Below are positions 1 to 11,479 of a stretch of DNA of 64,000 nucleotides, in pieces (position 1 is the first letter of the stretch; each line of letters starts with the position of its first letter). Under the pieces are notes generated by a model that saw nothing but the letters and a program-made list of their open reading frames with translations, did no database searches and had not been told where the DNA came from. The DNA comes from Cristatella mucedo (taxonomy: Eukaryota > Bryozoa > Phylactolaemata > Cristatellidae), in the NCBI GenBank assembly GCA_009760855.2, contig WPIO01000035.1, forward strand, positions 3,059,001-3,123,000, read 5' to 3'. Both the position numbers and the translations under genes were made by a program.

Positions 1-1290
1 AACGATAGAGAACAATGATCGGTGTGGCAGACGAGCACTGGCATGGTTTAAATCGTACTTGTCTGCTCGTGTTCAATCCGTGTTATGAGGATGATCAGGT
101 CTCACACACGAGTCGGGTAACCCGTGAAGTCCCTCAAGGGTATGTCCTCGGTCCCTTGCTGTTCTCCATCTATACTCAACCCCTGGCAAAATTTGTTATG
201 GCCCAGGGAATAGGATGTCACATTTATGCTGACGATACTCAGCTGCATTTGTCATTCAAACCGTCAGAATCTGCTGGAAAATTTGCTAAACTGAATGCTT
301 GGCTTGTGGGCATTTAATCCTCAATGTCGGTAAATTTCGTGAAACTAGATGACGATACAACCAAACTGCTGCTCCTAGGACACCCTAAGTATGTTGCTGG
401 ATTAAAAGGCTTTTTTCTTCGAATAGGTGATGCTATTGTGCGACCATCACCATGTGCTCAACATTTGGGACTCATTTTCTAATGCTGCCTAAAATCTTAA
501 AGCTTCATTCAGAAAACTGCTTCTACAACTAGCCATCACGTCCGATCCACATTTGAGATGATTGGGAGCTGTCTTCTGCAGTGATTTAAAAACAATCTAA
601 GTAGCTCCCTAGTTCTATCTCGGCTTAATTATAATATTTTCCTTTCGGCTTGGCTACTAAAAAGGCAGCCAGGCAACTGCTGCTGGTAATGAATATGGCT
701 TCAAGGCTAGTTTACAAGACCCTAAGGTTTTAACGCGTGTCTTGTTTCCTAAAAGAGCAATGATGGCTGCCGTTTGATCAACGAATACAGAACAAAAATC
801 TTACGCTGACCCACAAGGCCTGCAATGACTTGGCTTCTCGATACCTCGCTTAACCGCTGCACCGGTCTCAGTTTACTCGCAACTTCAGTTCCTGTATAGA
901 CAATTAATTAGCTGTTATATTCCTCCGCTTAAAGACAATTGGCAACCAAAGCTTCAGCTCTGCAGGTTCTAGACTGTGGAACTAGCTTCCACGATTCTTT
1001 TGAAACGACAACTAATCTCCTACTGCCGACTATGGCTCGTATTTTTCGGCGGTCCTGAGCTGCGACTTCCATGCTACTTACCATCTCAACTGCTCTCCTG
1101 AATCTGCTTTGCTTCCCACTTTCTCTTTGTTGCGAGAGATGAAGTCGGTTGGCTACCGAATGCGTCCCAAAAGCCTCTTAGTTTGTGAGTGGGCTATGTA
1201 AAACCCTCCGGCGTAACACCTACATAGTCTTTATTGCTTTCTGGAGTAATAGACGGAGATACTTTGCATCAGATTAAATTACATTACATA
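1..1290 (+). mobile_element. Family B (L2/CR1-type) LINE, RT C-terminal half and 3' end
   Basis: This is the 3' part of a non-LTR retrotransposon that continues past the left edge of the window. An open stretch at 15-317 carries RT motifs VPQG and YADD. Beyond it the frame is broken many times, but the C-terminal region of the family (SRLW-like, then YRMR near 1160) can be followed to about 1200. The 3' UTR ends at about 1290 with an ACATT-rich tail. It is the same family as the copy at 41640-44434. It is inserted at the edge of an older L2-type tail (1490-1555). Decay is heavy and it cannot encode an active enzyme. Confidence 0.85.
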
Positions 1291-1299
1291 ACAGCTCCT

Positions 1300-2500
1300 T
1301 ACTTTAAATTAAAGCACAAGCTACAATAAGACCAACTTCTAACATAGTTTGCAGGTCTCTTACGATCTGCTCTGCGTATGAGCAGCATTACCATATTGTG
1401 CAAATCAACACTGTTCATCTTAGCACTAACCTTGTTGCCAATGATTTTTGTGTTGTTCATGCTATCACAAAAGTACAATTATGCTTTATTTGAATGATTC
1501 TCAAAGTACCTAGAAACAGATTGACGTCTCTGAGGGCTCGATACAAACGTTTTACTATAGTTTTGAATGATGTCAGCCCTGAGATTAAGTGCAGAAAGAC
1601 ACTGCCAGGGAGTGATGGGGCATTAATTGAATCACAGCCTCTTATATTCTGCACCCTTTCACTGCCGAGTGAGCTCTGGAAACGACTACCTTTCTTCAAA
1701 GGCTTTTTACCAGCAAATTGCGACCTTCAGCCAGATAATACCTTACGGCCGGAAGAGACGAGAACAAATTTAGTCGTAGTAATTTATTGTGGATCTTTTT
1801 GCCAAAAAACTGCTATCTCTGTCGACTACTGTGTTCCGCTATAAGAATTACACATTTTTTTGGGCAAGAGGCGTAATCCGAATTAGCACAGCCTCACTTT
1901 GTCTCTCACACCATTAGCTCCGACCGTCTTACCATGTCTGTATATGCCTATGCATGGTAAACTGTAAAGGCTGTCGACAATCACGTGACCTACTTAGTTT
2001 CCATTACATTGTAAAAACTACGAAATAAATCCAGTTCCATTGGGATATCATAGTAATGTCTTTAATAATAATATCTTTCTTCCTACTAGTTTCGTTGCTC
2101 GACACAAGTGAGATGACATACTGTATGTGCCCTAAGCTAAGTGGCTAGGCCCAAAATGTTAGCCGATGCTAGAAGGCAAGTTCAATATCGTGCAGACGCA
2201 TTGACAAGGTTAATCGAATAATTTGGGAATAACTGCATGCATTAGGGAGCTAGGCGGACACAAAGGAAGAGGATTGCGATGGTGCTTAAACTGGCGTGGC
2301 AGAAGCAGCTTGAGGAGGAAATGAAAATGTTTACAGCCACTGTCCTCTGTTCTACAATATTTCGGCAGTCGCTTCAGCGAGCTATTGTTTAGTTGTTAAG
2401 ATCTACATTTAGCACTCTAAGACTATAAGTGCGTTGATGCCGTGTCAATCACTTTGAGTCCCAAAAATTGAAAGCGATTCGCATGGCGGTTGATTATCAC
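1300..2500 (+). repeat. Duplicated block, left copy (matches about 39860-41010)
   Basis: This stretch aligns collinearly with 39860-41010. Shared landmarks are an L2-type 3' terminus (cctagaaa...ctctgaggg, 1497-1545), the run around 1858-1905 (gggcaagaggcgtaatccg), and the run around 2275-2300 (gattgcgatggtgctt). Identity is low by eye. The match continues well past the LINE terminus, so a shared LINE alone does not explain it. The 116-aa plus-strand frame at 1494-1844 is not shared with the other copy and is probably chance. Confidence 0.6.
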
Positions 2501-3040
2501 ATTATTGAAATACAATAAAACGGGAAGACTTCGCCTCACTATCGAACCGGGTGTCAACTCCGATAGCTCAACGCCCTTTACTAACCCGCAAGGTTAAAAT
2601 GACACATGATCAGTCTTAAACGGCTCTGAGTACTGTGATTGAGATGGTATTATTGCTGCAGTGCCAACTTTTAACACAAGTTCACGAGATTCAGTTACCT
2701 CTAGATCGACAAGACGTCCATCGACTTGCAACCGCATCTTAGATGGACTCCCTGTAGCTCGCCTGTGCCCGAAGTTACTTCAACCCAAGCTGCAGACTTC
2801 TGTGAATTGACTACAAAAACTAGATAGCATTCGGTTTTACCACAAATACTCAATACCAATATTCAATTTTACCTTCTACGGACCAGGTGTCCTATGGACG
2901 AGTGGATGGGCAAACATTGCACAGCTGCTCATTTGAGCATGGTCGATCGGCGACCAGCTTGGAACCAGGAACCGACGGCTTCTTTTAAGCACCAAGCGCG
3001 AAAGCAGGCTGGTGCATTAGTACAGTGACCCTTGATATGA
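2501..3040. other. No recognisable feature
   Basis: AT-rich sequence without a long open frame, tail repeat or recognisable element. Confidence 0.5.
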
Positions 3041-3375
3041 TTATAATAACACATTTGATGATAAAGAACCCTTAGAGAACCCAATCTCTTTCCAGGTGCG
3101 TTACAATGGCTGCAAATGAAACGAGATCGAATGGTTAGTAGCAGCATACACAATTTATAACAAGAATAACATAATTAGGGTGACATGCACAGGGGCAGCA
3201 TGCCAGTATGGTTAGCAGCAGTGTGCACTGTGTCAGCATGTCTAAGCACATGCAGGACGATTCACATGGACCCACTAAATGCTATGATATATAGGTGCGT
3301 TTAACCAATCTAGTTAAATGTGATAGTACCCTTCGAGAACTGTGTCGTTCCATAAGGGTTCATGAAATAAGCATT
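3041..3375 (-). mobile_element. Family A LINE, 3' UTR fragments
   Basis: The sequence reads as the family A 3' UTR on the minus strand: terminal stem-loop remnant at 3060-3110, then the characteristic runs of gacatgcac and cagcatg. Around 3327-3375 a second, even more worn terminus (ttcgagaactgtg) is visible, so two truncated copies are probably joined. No coding part remains. Confidence 0.65.
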
Positions 3376-3490
3376 AACAAATCGTACCTCCAAACCTGTG
3401 TTAACTACCATCCCACGTTCATTTTACTTAATGTCCCATACCACCGACGGCAACATTTGATCAGCCTTTAATCTGCTGACTTATCTGGTA

Positions 3491-4168
3491 GTAATATTAT
3501 TAATAATTAAAATGCACTTCATAAAGTGCCCTCAGAGAACTGTATCTCTTTCTAGGCGCTTTACATTTACTGCAAAGGGAAATGCAATAAAAGGGTAAGT
3601 AAAATCATGCTTTAAAAACAAAGAGGGTAAAAACATGGTTAGGGGTGACATGCACAGGGTCAGCATGCAAAAGTGGTTAGTGGCAGCATGCACAGTGTCA
3701 GCAAGCATAAGCACGTGAAGGACGAATCACAGGGACCCACTAAATGATGTCCTAAATAGGTGTGCTTTTAAGTTCCTTTTAAATGTGGTCAGGTCAGGGG
3801 ATGTTCTAACGCAGGTCGGGAGGAAGTTCCAGACTTTGGGAGCATATGAACTAAATGCGAGGTCTCCAAAGTATTTAAGGTTTGTGCGAGGTATTTCTAG
3901 ACTGCTGGATTCCGAAAAGCTGGTGGTACGATGCTTGGCCTGATGGGGGAGTGTGTCGGAGAGATAGGCTGGAGCCATAGAACGAAGGCACCTAAAAGTG
4001 AGCGACGAAACCTTGAAGTCAATCCGTTGCTTGACTGGTAGCCAGTTCAGGTCGGCGAGAAGTGGAGTAATGTGGCAACTGCGAAGCTCACGACAGACAA
4101 GCCTAGCTGCAGAGCTTTGCACTAGCTGCAATCGCCTGATCGCACATGCTGGTAGGCCAGTAAGCAGT
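3491..4168 (-). mobile_element. Family A LINE, 5'-truncated (ORF C-terminus and 3' UTR)
   Basis: The TTA/TAA tail is at 3491-3515 and the terminal stem-loop at 3520-3560. The 3' UTR follows, and then the ORF C-terminus on the minus strand (3727-4165). This encodes the family's conserved tail: [17 protein letters not shown], then [18 protein letters not shown], then FKRNLKAHLFRTSFSG. The stretch is open for about 145 codons, so this copy is relatively young. Its 5' end is an abrupt break at about 4168, as expected for incomplete reverse transcription. The plus-strand frames here are shadows. Confidence 0.88.
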
Positions 4169-4608
4169 TTTGGCACTTGGAGGCCCCTTTCAAAGCAGCT
4201 ACATTATTGCAGTGAAAATAACAGTACTCAGGACTTCTGTCACCCTCCTCTACTCTGCTGGCAACGTAGCCCGTCTGGATAATCGGTTTCCAATTTGTTT
4301 TCCTGCTGTTGTTCGTATTTTGTAGCATGCCATTTTACGCTCAAGTTCAGTTTCCGACGCCTATTTTGGTTTTGGGGTTTTCTCAGCCACCATAAAGACC
4401 CTGCATTCAGGGATCTTCTAAATGACGCAGGCAGAAGTTGAAGCAGCTCATTTTTATCTGCTGTTTTGTGTGCCTTTTTCTCTCACATTTCCCTATCGAA
4501 TGGTGGCTGACCATATCAGGCCATTGGTTAACTGTTCCTAACAGCTCGTTACTGCACTGGTTCCTGTTTTCTTGAAGTTAAATCAGACCTTAAGTATCTG
4601 AACAATCT
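4169..4608. other. No recognisable feature
   Basis: Unassigned 440 bp between two family A copies. I see no conserved frame or repeat terminus. Confidence 0.4.
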
Positions 4609-5073
4609 TATAATAATAATGCAAATAATAATAGTCATAGCTCACTTTATTGAGCGCGCCTAAAAAACTCAGCCTCTTTCTTGGTGCTCTACATTTTCAG
4701 AAAAGAAAACATTGTCAAATGGTTAGTGATAGCTGCATGCTCAATAAACAGCAAGAATAACAGTGGTAGCTATACATATATACATATATAGCTATACATA
4801 GCTAGTGGTGGCAGGCACTGGATCAGTATCCAAGTATGGTTAGTGGCAGCATGCACACTGCCGGCACCCATGAGCACATAAAGGCAGAATCAAAGGGAGC
4901 CTATATATGCTGTGCTACATAAGTGTTTTTGTTTCTTTTTTAATGAGTTCAAGTCAGGAAAATGTGGTGACCCAAGTTGGCTGCAAGTTCCATGCTTTGG
5001 AAGCATACGAACTACAGGCGCACGATCTCGAAGGGATTTGAGGTTTCTAAAAGGTTTGGGTAAATAGCTAATG

Positions 5074-5254
5074 CAGCTGGCCTTAACCTGTCGGTCGCGA
5101 CCCCCTTCGGAACGACTCTTTCACAGTGGTCGCCTAAGAACGTTGGGAAACACTCACTTCCACATTCAGCACATAATAGCTCTATTACTGGAAGTTGCCA
5201 CAATCTGACAAGCTTTATTGTAGGGTTTAGGATTAAAAGGGTTGAAAAACACTG
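5074..5254. mobile_element. SPIN-like hAT MITE (non-autonomous DNA transposon)
   Basis: This is a 181-bp insert inside the family A copy. The left end (cagctggccttaacctg) and the right end (gttgaaaaacactg) form imperfect terminal inverted repeats close to the CAGTGGTT...AACCACTG ends of SPIN/Charlie-type hAT elements. The interior holds ggtcgcgaccccc, then tttcacagtggtcgcctaag, both close to my memory of the SPIN consensus. The 8-bp flanks agctaatg and aggtagat are only loosely alike, so a target-site duplication is possible but worn. It encodes nothing. The family match is recalled and was not searched. Confidence 0.7.
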
Positions 5255-5308
5255 AGGTAGATTCCGTTAAGCAGATGTTACAATGCTTAGCTTGGTTGGG
5301 TAGTGCAG

Positions 5309-5633
5309 TTCAACTGCATGAAAGCTGGTACAGCTCCTCTCCTAAACAGCTGTTGTGAGCATCATCGAGAGGGGCCTGTGCCCAGCTGTGGTCTGCATTC
5401 TAATGAGGACAACTTGACACAGGCCGGTAACCCACTGATTAACAAATGGTGGATTCACCATAGGGTTGGCCAAGGCTCAGCTGGGGTCGAGGAGTGGAGA
5501 CTCGAGGAGACTCGAGTGGTATAAGGTGGCAAATGGAGCCGTGAGTCTTTCGGCTCCGTGCGTCTTACAATAAACTGTTGGTGTAGGGCATCGGCTGGCT
5601 CTCTGTAGGCTGTGCGAGTCAAACGACAGCTAG
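5309..5633. other. Unidentified insertion in the family A LINE
   Basis: Family A homology stops after ttgggtagt at about 5308 and resumes at about 5636 (gatctgttagataagc). The 325 bp between are GC-richer. They contain an 8-bp inverted pair (ggcctgtg / cacaggcc), a short hairpin (atggtg gatt caccat) and another (ggagccg ... cggctcc). I found no clear terminal repeats, target-site duplication or coding frame. Confidence 0.5.
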
Positions 5634-7400
5634 GAGATCTGTTAGATAAGCTGAAGCCAAACAGTGAAGAAACCTACAAGTGAGCGACCAAACCTTGAAT
5701 TTGATGAGTTGCTTGACTAGTAGCCAATGCATGTCGACGAGAAGTGGAGCTCTGTGATAACCGCAAAGCTCAAGATAGACAAGCCTAGCTGCACAGCTTT
5801 TTACCAGCTGTAACTGCATGATTGCACGTGCCAATAGAACGGCAAGCAGTGAGGTGCAAAAGTCGAGCCGGTATGTCGTAAATGCATGTATCAACTTAGA
5901 TGTGGTATCCCTGCCTAAAAAAGCCCGAATTTTAGCAACGTTATGTAGCTGAAAGAAGGCGGACTTGATTGTGAAGCTGATGCTGTCATTTAGCGAAAGC
6001 CCACTTTCGAACAAGACACCTATATTTCGTGCAGATTCAACAGGAGATACGCCAGTAGAGTCAATTTCAAACGTAAGCCTTTTTAATTTCTGAATCACAC
6101 TTGATGTGCCCATTAGTAGGAATTTTTTCCATCGTTCAATTCAGAAAAATTCACTGCGATCCATGTGCCGATGTGAATAATACGCACAGCAAGGGAAATG
6201 AGAGGATTTAAACAGCTTAACGGTAGCAATGAATTTAAGCGAAAGTACAAATTAGTGTCATCCACATAGAAGCGAAAACCAGATTGTGCTTGGCTATCAC
6301 ATCGGCAAGAGATATAATATAAACCGTGAAAAGAACAGGACCAAACACGGAGCCCTGAGGTAACCTATATTTCAGAGGTTCCTCAGAATCTTTGCCCATT
6401 CATATAGACACTCTGGAGTCTCCCACTGAGACAGGACATAAGCCACTACAATGCAGTACCAATAATTGCCAGGCGAGATGAGAATCGCTCATTTAAGACT
6501 TAGTGATCTTTAGTATCAAAAGCTGCAGGAAATTTAAGAAAAAAAGCAGGAATACTCTAACCTTGTCTGCACTCCTTGGTAGGTCGTTGTAAAACCGAAG
6601 CACTACCAACTTTTCGGAGTTATTAGCTCTGAAATTAACCTGGAACTTACTGGCAAGGTTTAAGTTTAATAAATGAGTTCAGTTCTTCAGCCAAGTCTCG
6701 TTCTAGTTATTTTGATAGGAACGGTAGAAGGCTATCTGAGCGATATTTGCCTAATGTCTGTTGGTCTTGGGTTGCTTTCTTGACTAGTGTCCCAAATTCA
6801 GCCTTTTTGAGAGGCGCTGGGGCAAAAACTGAGGCAAATGATATATTAACGATGCTAATTATGCATGGCAGCAGCAGATCAATGCATTGTAGAAGAAGGA
6901 CAGTGTGAAAAGTGTCCAAAGGACTCGTTGTCTTTTTTGATTCAGATACGAACTTCAGGACGATGTCACTAGTGACCTCCTTGAATGTAGACATTGAGGT
7001 GCTGCAAGGAATTGAATCAATTTCTCGCACGCAGAATAGAAATGAGAGCAGGTAAATATGAGATAAGAAGGACTGGGTACCTCGTGAGTGATAGACTACT
7101 GCTACCATCGGTAGCTCGTTGTTTTGGTGAAACCATGACAGTACTTTCAACAGACTGCTTCGAAGGTACAGCAAAGGGCATAAAGTTGAATTTCGAGTGA
7201 GTGCATGACAATAGCACATCCACCTTTCATATTTATTGTTATAAGGGCGTGAAAAACGAGAAACCAGTTAGGTAGCATCTATCATTGTCGGAGAGTTTTT
7301 AGATTTTAGCCAAGTTTAATTAAGGCATGCCGGTCGATATATTTTTCAGAAATACGGTTGCTTATTACTATGGGTTCATTTCACGTCAATTTCAAGACAA

Positions 7401-9487
7401 GCCTAAAGTTGGGCTGCAGCAGTTTTAACTAGCCTGATGCACACTAAGTTGTAGAGATCCAAGATCTACATTGACGCTTATGAGGGAACGTTCTGACCGG
7501 TTCAAGACAATGCAAGTAATACCAAACGAGTGGGTACTCAGCTCACAGTTCTCGTGAAATAAGCTTTGTCTAAGCTGGCAGCCCATTCACTGCAGCAGCT
7601 CCACAGTGCTCTTTTGCTGTCAATTCCTAGCTTTTGAATCTTAGCGACAAAAGTAACATCTACGTATGTATCTGAGCTACAATGATGGAGCGATAATAAT
7701 TGAGCACAATCATAAGCAACATGCGGATTACTATCCGCTGGCATAGTAAACCCTGCTGCTTGAGTCGGAGGCCCAACAGCACGTAGCATTAAGTTTAGAT
7801 GTCCATATGCTCGTAATTTCTTAAGCGCTACGATAGAAAATCAGATTAGCTTTCAACAGGTCTTAGCTCTATCGCTTTCCGTACACGATGTTCACCAGAA
7901 CTTTGATTGTCGGAAGAATTTTGCAACGCACACAAAACGAAGTGTAGGACTTGGTGAGCCGTAAGAATGATCTATTCCTATACTTTTGAAAAGGATAAGA
8001 TTTGAAAAACATATACAGCGAAACCCTCCAAGCTGGTAGCATTTTTCGAGGCCTCCTTAGTTACCGACCAGCCATAAAAGGAATCGACGTTGTAGAATTG
8101 GCTAAGATAAGTCTCCCACTTTAGCGTATCGTCGTACCTATGCTTGGCTACTGCCTTTGCTCCCAGATTCACTTGATCTTGAAAGTGCTGCATAGTTCAA
8201 GAATAAGTACATAAATCACCACTTTGGCACCATTGGCTCCTTCACCATGCTTGCCATTGGAAGATCGGTATTTAAACAACGACGTAGCCATCTGCTGGGC
8301 CAGTACTCGGTAGTAGCTTTTCTTGGGATCAGTTGAGTGACACGGATACCCAAAGTATCCATGTGCATCTAACGACAGTCTGGTTTTGCGGATTACATGG
8401 CAGGTCACTTTTAATCGACTCGCTTACAAGCTTACTGCAGCTCACCCTTAACATCGGACTCCAGATATGCAGACATTTATTCCTAGACTTACCGTATTCA
8501 GCCAGTGCTTGATATGACATAAAGGTTTTAAAGGAAGGATGAAAGGTGAAGAGACAGAATGAGGTCAGCATGAAAATTTACTTAATAGAAGACAAACTAG
8601 TTACACATTACGATTTAAAGTATTCGTGATGAACGGACGAGCTGAGAATAGTAAATACATTTATTTTGTAAAACCTATTAACTAGAAAAGCAGTACATCG
8701 AGCTCAACAGAACTAATTTGTTGTTGAACTTTTTCAATAAAAACTAAATACCCGTTAACGGACGTCAGACTATCATTTGTAACTAGAAACAAGTCAAGAA
8801 AAAAATTACGCACCCCATGGAGGTCAGCCTTCAGAATAAGTTATAACTGCTTTTTTTAACAATTGACAAGCGTAAGCGTCATTGCACTAGGCACAGTTGG
8901 GCTCCGGTGGCTCTAGCTTGCCATCAGTAAGTAGCTATCCAAGGCTACAACTCATAATTTCCTTGTCACATCTAAGCTGACATTGCTATCTTTACATTGG
9001 TCCACAAACAAGTAGCGATAGTCGTTCGGAAACTGTGCTATCCTTAGGGATCATATATTGACAGTCTACTCCTACTGGGTCATCCTATCTAAGGAGTCAA
9101 CGTACCTACTAAAACCTGCAACAGCTGTCCCAGTTCCAGCAGCTGCGAAGCGATTAAACAAGTGGGAAGCTGTTTGCTGACGTCAGTTAATGCAGCTAAG
9201 GAGGTGCCAACCATAGGTCGAACGGCTGTGTCGCTTTATGTAAATCAGTCTGCACATTTTTATTCAAATCTATCAAGGATAACTAAAGTGGTTTGAATTT
9301 TTATTTATGCTTTTCATAATTGCGATTTCTGTAGAAGACAGTGCTATGCCTGCTCAAACCTCACTAATTGTGGTAACAGCACAATGCATGCAATTTGAAA
9401 AACCCGAAGCTAGCAATATGCCGACGGTAAAGGCAGAAATTACTAGCAATGCCTGCAGCACTAGCAACAGCATCATATTAGTAAAAA
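7401..9487. other. Unassigned 2.1 kb with short minus-strand open frames
   Basis: Three minus-strand frames lie at 7978-8193 (71 aa), 8169-8408 (79 aa) and 8329-8571 (80 aa). They overlap in different frames, which could be one frameshifted coding relic or chance. I do not recognise a domain in any of them. The rest has no repeat terminus that I can name. Confidence 0.35.
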
Positions 9488-10219
9488 TGTAGCCGAGTTA
9501 TTCCGAGTAAAAGTGTAGCCGATTTCAATCGAGAGCTTCCGCCGAAAGACACCAAAAGAAACTCACGGGGGGAGACACGAAAAATCTACTCGGGGAACGC
9601 GGAATATAAGTCTTAGTAACGAGCTCGCTATCCAGCTCCGCTCGGGCCTTGGGTACTCGTTGCCTTGCGTGCGTGGCCGCATCGCTGGAGCATGCCTGCA
9701 ACCATCAAGGTGCATAACTCGGTGACATCTGGAGCCTCGAACAACACGACTTACTCGGCCAACTTCTCTTACCCAAGAGCCCGGGTGACCTCACGTCACC
9801 TCACGTCCGGCCGTGTGTAGGTCCGACCCCGGCCTAACCGTTGAACCTTACCACATTATAGCCGTCCTGTCCCAGCCAACCGAACCGAACCTGAGTAAAT
9901 ACGCACCACATTACCTGTGTTCTACAGCTAATACACCCGGCTGACTTTCTGCTGACTAGCTAACAGGTTTGGAGCAGCTCACACTTAGCACTAGAATCGC
10001 CGACCGGCATACCCTAATCCGAGACCACCACTTCTATCATGCACAAGCCTGATTTAGTAGTGAGGCACACACACACAAAATACACTATCTTACATAGTGC
10101 CACTAATAAGCCTAAGGTTATAGCGGCCATGTCCCAAGCATTCTAACTCAGAGGCAGAGCATACATCTCAATCGAGGCTCAGCTGACAATCTCATAGCTC
10201 ATAATCAATAGGCAGTACA
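9488..10219 (-). mobile_element. Ty3/gypsy-type 3' LTR (minus orientation)
   Basis: This 732-bp block begins TGTAGCC and ends CAGTACA on the plus strand. On the minus strand it therefore runs TGTACTG...GGCTACA, which gives TG...CA ends with short inverted termini. A polypurine tract lies directly on its inner side (10220-10234), and a minus-strand gypsy pol relic lies further in that direction. That is the order expected for a 3' LTR. No matching 5' LTR was found at 15.6-18.4 kb, and the outer target-site duplication cannot be tested without it. Confidence 0.6.
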
Positions 10220-10234
10220 CTATCCCCTCCTTTA
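10220..10234 (-). other. Polypurine tract of the gypsy element
   Basis: The minus strand reads taaaggaggggatag, immediately before the inferred LTR start TGTACTG. Such a tract primes plus-strand DNA synthesis in LTR retrotransposons. Confidence 0.6.
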
Positions 10235-11444
10235 AAATATGTCCGTCAACGGACGTTTGGTCATTTATAGACGTTTAGTGCCTGTGACGGCGATCGATTT
10301 GGAAGTCTCCAGATGTGTCGGTGGCTGATTCGAGCCGTTTGTTGATGCCACGTAGGAATGAAGCCGTCTTCAAGACACTGACTATCTCGTCATGCCGTCA
10401 TCTGCCGCTAGCCATCGTAAGAATCGTAGAAACACCAATGCGTGCCATTTTCATTTTAATATCTTACATCAGCAGCCGAGGTTGAACACTACTACGAAGT
10501 TTCCCTTCATAGGCAAGTAATGCCTCTCCTTGGCATGTACATCAGCATCTGCATGTAAATTAACATCGGCATGTACAGATACATCTTCAACATACCAAAA
10601 TGGACTTATGGCAACTACAAAGCAAGAATAAAATTAGAGAGCCAGAAGACAGACTTACAGGTTTGATGACGAAACATGAAACCAGAAAATAATAGTTTAT
10701 GCCTGTGGTAACATAAGTGGCAGTAGTACAGCTCGATTAAGCACAGGGGATGAACGCATTTTGTAGTGATAAAAAAACCCAAGAAAACAGAAAGACTGAC
10801 TCATATTACAGCAGAAAATGAATAGCTCTGACCTCAACCATTTCAAATACCAAGTCATACAGTCAGTCTAAGTTATGCCTATCGTATTCACACAAAAAAC
10901 TTTGTCAGGGACTTTTACCGCTCGACTACGATCGCACTTACAACTATACAACTTGTACCCTAAATCTAATTTGAACTAACAAAGAATTCACCTCTTAAAA
11001 AACAGCAGTTATCAAGATCTGAGAATGATTACTCCAGGCCACCGACATTGAACTGACCCATGAGTATCGATAATCACCACTATTTTCCCACCAAGGCCAG
11101 ACAGATACCAAATGACCAAAACAAATTGTTTAATCCCATGCATCAGTAATTTCATGATAAGAAGACCAACAAAAATATCTCGAGCGACATGAGAAGTTTG
11201 CTGCAGTGAGGTACAAAACTAAAGTACACTGTACACAGACCACATCATCCATGCTCAAGACAGACTGGAGCGGCATGTTGATAAATTTTTAAAAAATTGC
11301 TTTTAACCCATAACAAAAAAACTAATATTTGTTACCATAACACAACTGCGAAAGCACATATCTGCAACGAATAATATAATACCACTCATAAATACAAAAC
11401 CACTACAAACATCTATAATAATATATTTATCTTTCACCGCTTAA

Positions 11445-11479
<35 letters not shown>

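Larger units (their letters stand above)
4609..7400 (-). mobile_element. Family A LINE, long old copy with insertions and an endonuclease deletion
   Basis: On the minus strand this runs from a TAA tail (4609) through the 3' UTR and ORF C-terminus (4950-6110) and a worn RT (6114-6980) to the APE endonuclease N-terminus. The N-terminal signature is visible near 7240-7330 as a worn TWL and as KGG followed by CAIV. Two foreign pieces interrupt it: a hAT MITE at 5074-5254 and an unidentified insert at 5309-5633. At about 7010 the sequence jumps from the RT start (TSMSTFKE) straight into the early endonuclease. Compared with the copy at 52876-55750 it lacks about 0.8 kb, including the GDFN and SDH motifs. 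It is the only A copy here that keeps the endonuclease N-terminus. It carries many stops and frameshifts. Confidence 0.82.

Noticed and set aside
3998-4282. Plus-strand frames opposite family A C-termini (also 19178-19420, 30312-30554, 53393-53659)
   Set aside because: They recur because the LINE sequence recurs; they are antisense shadows of the minus-strand ORF.
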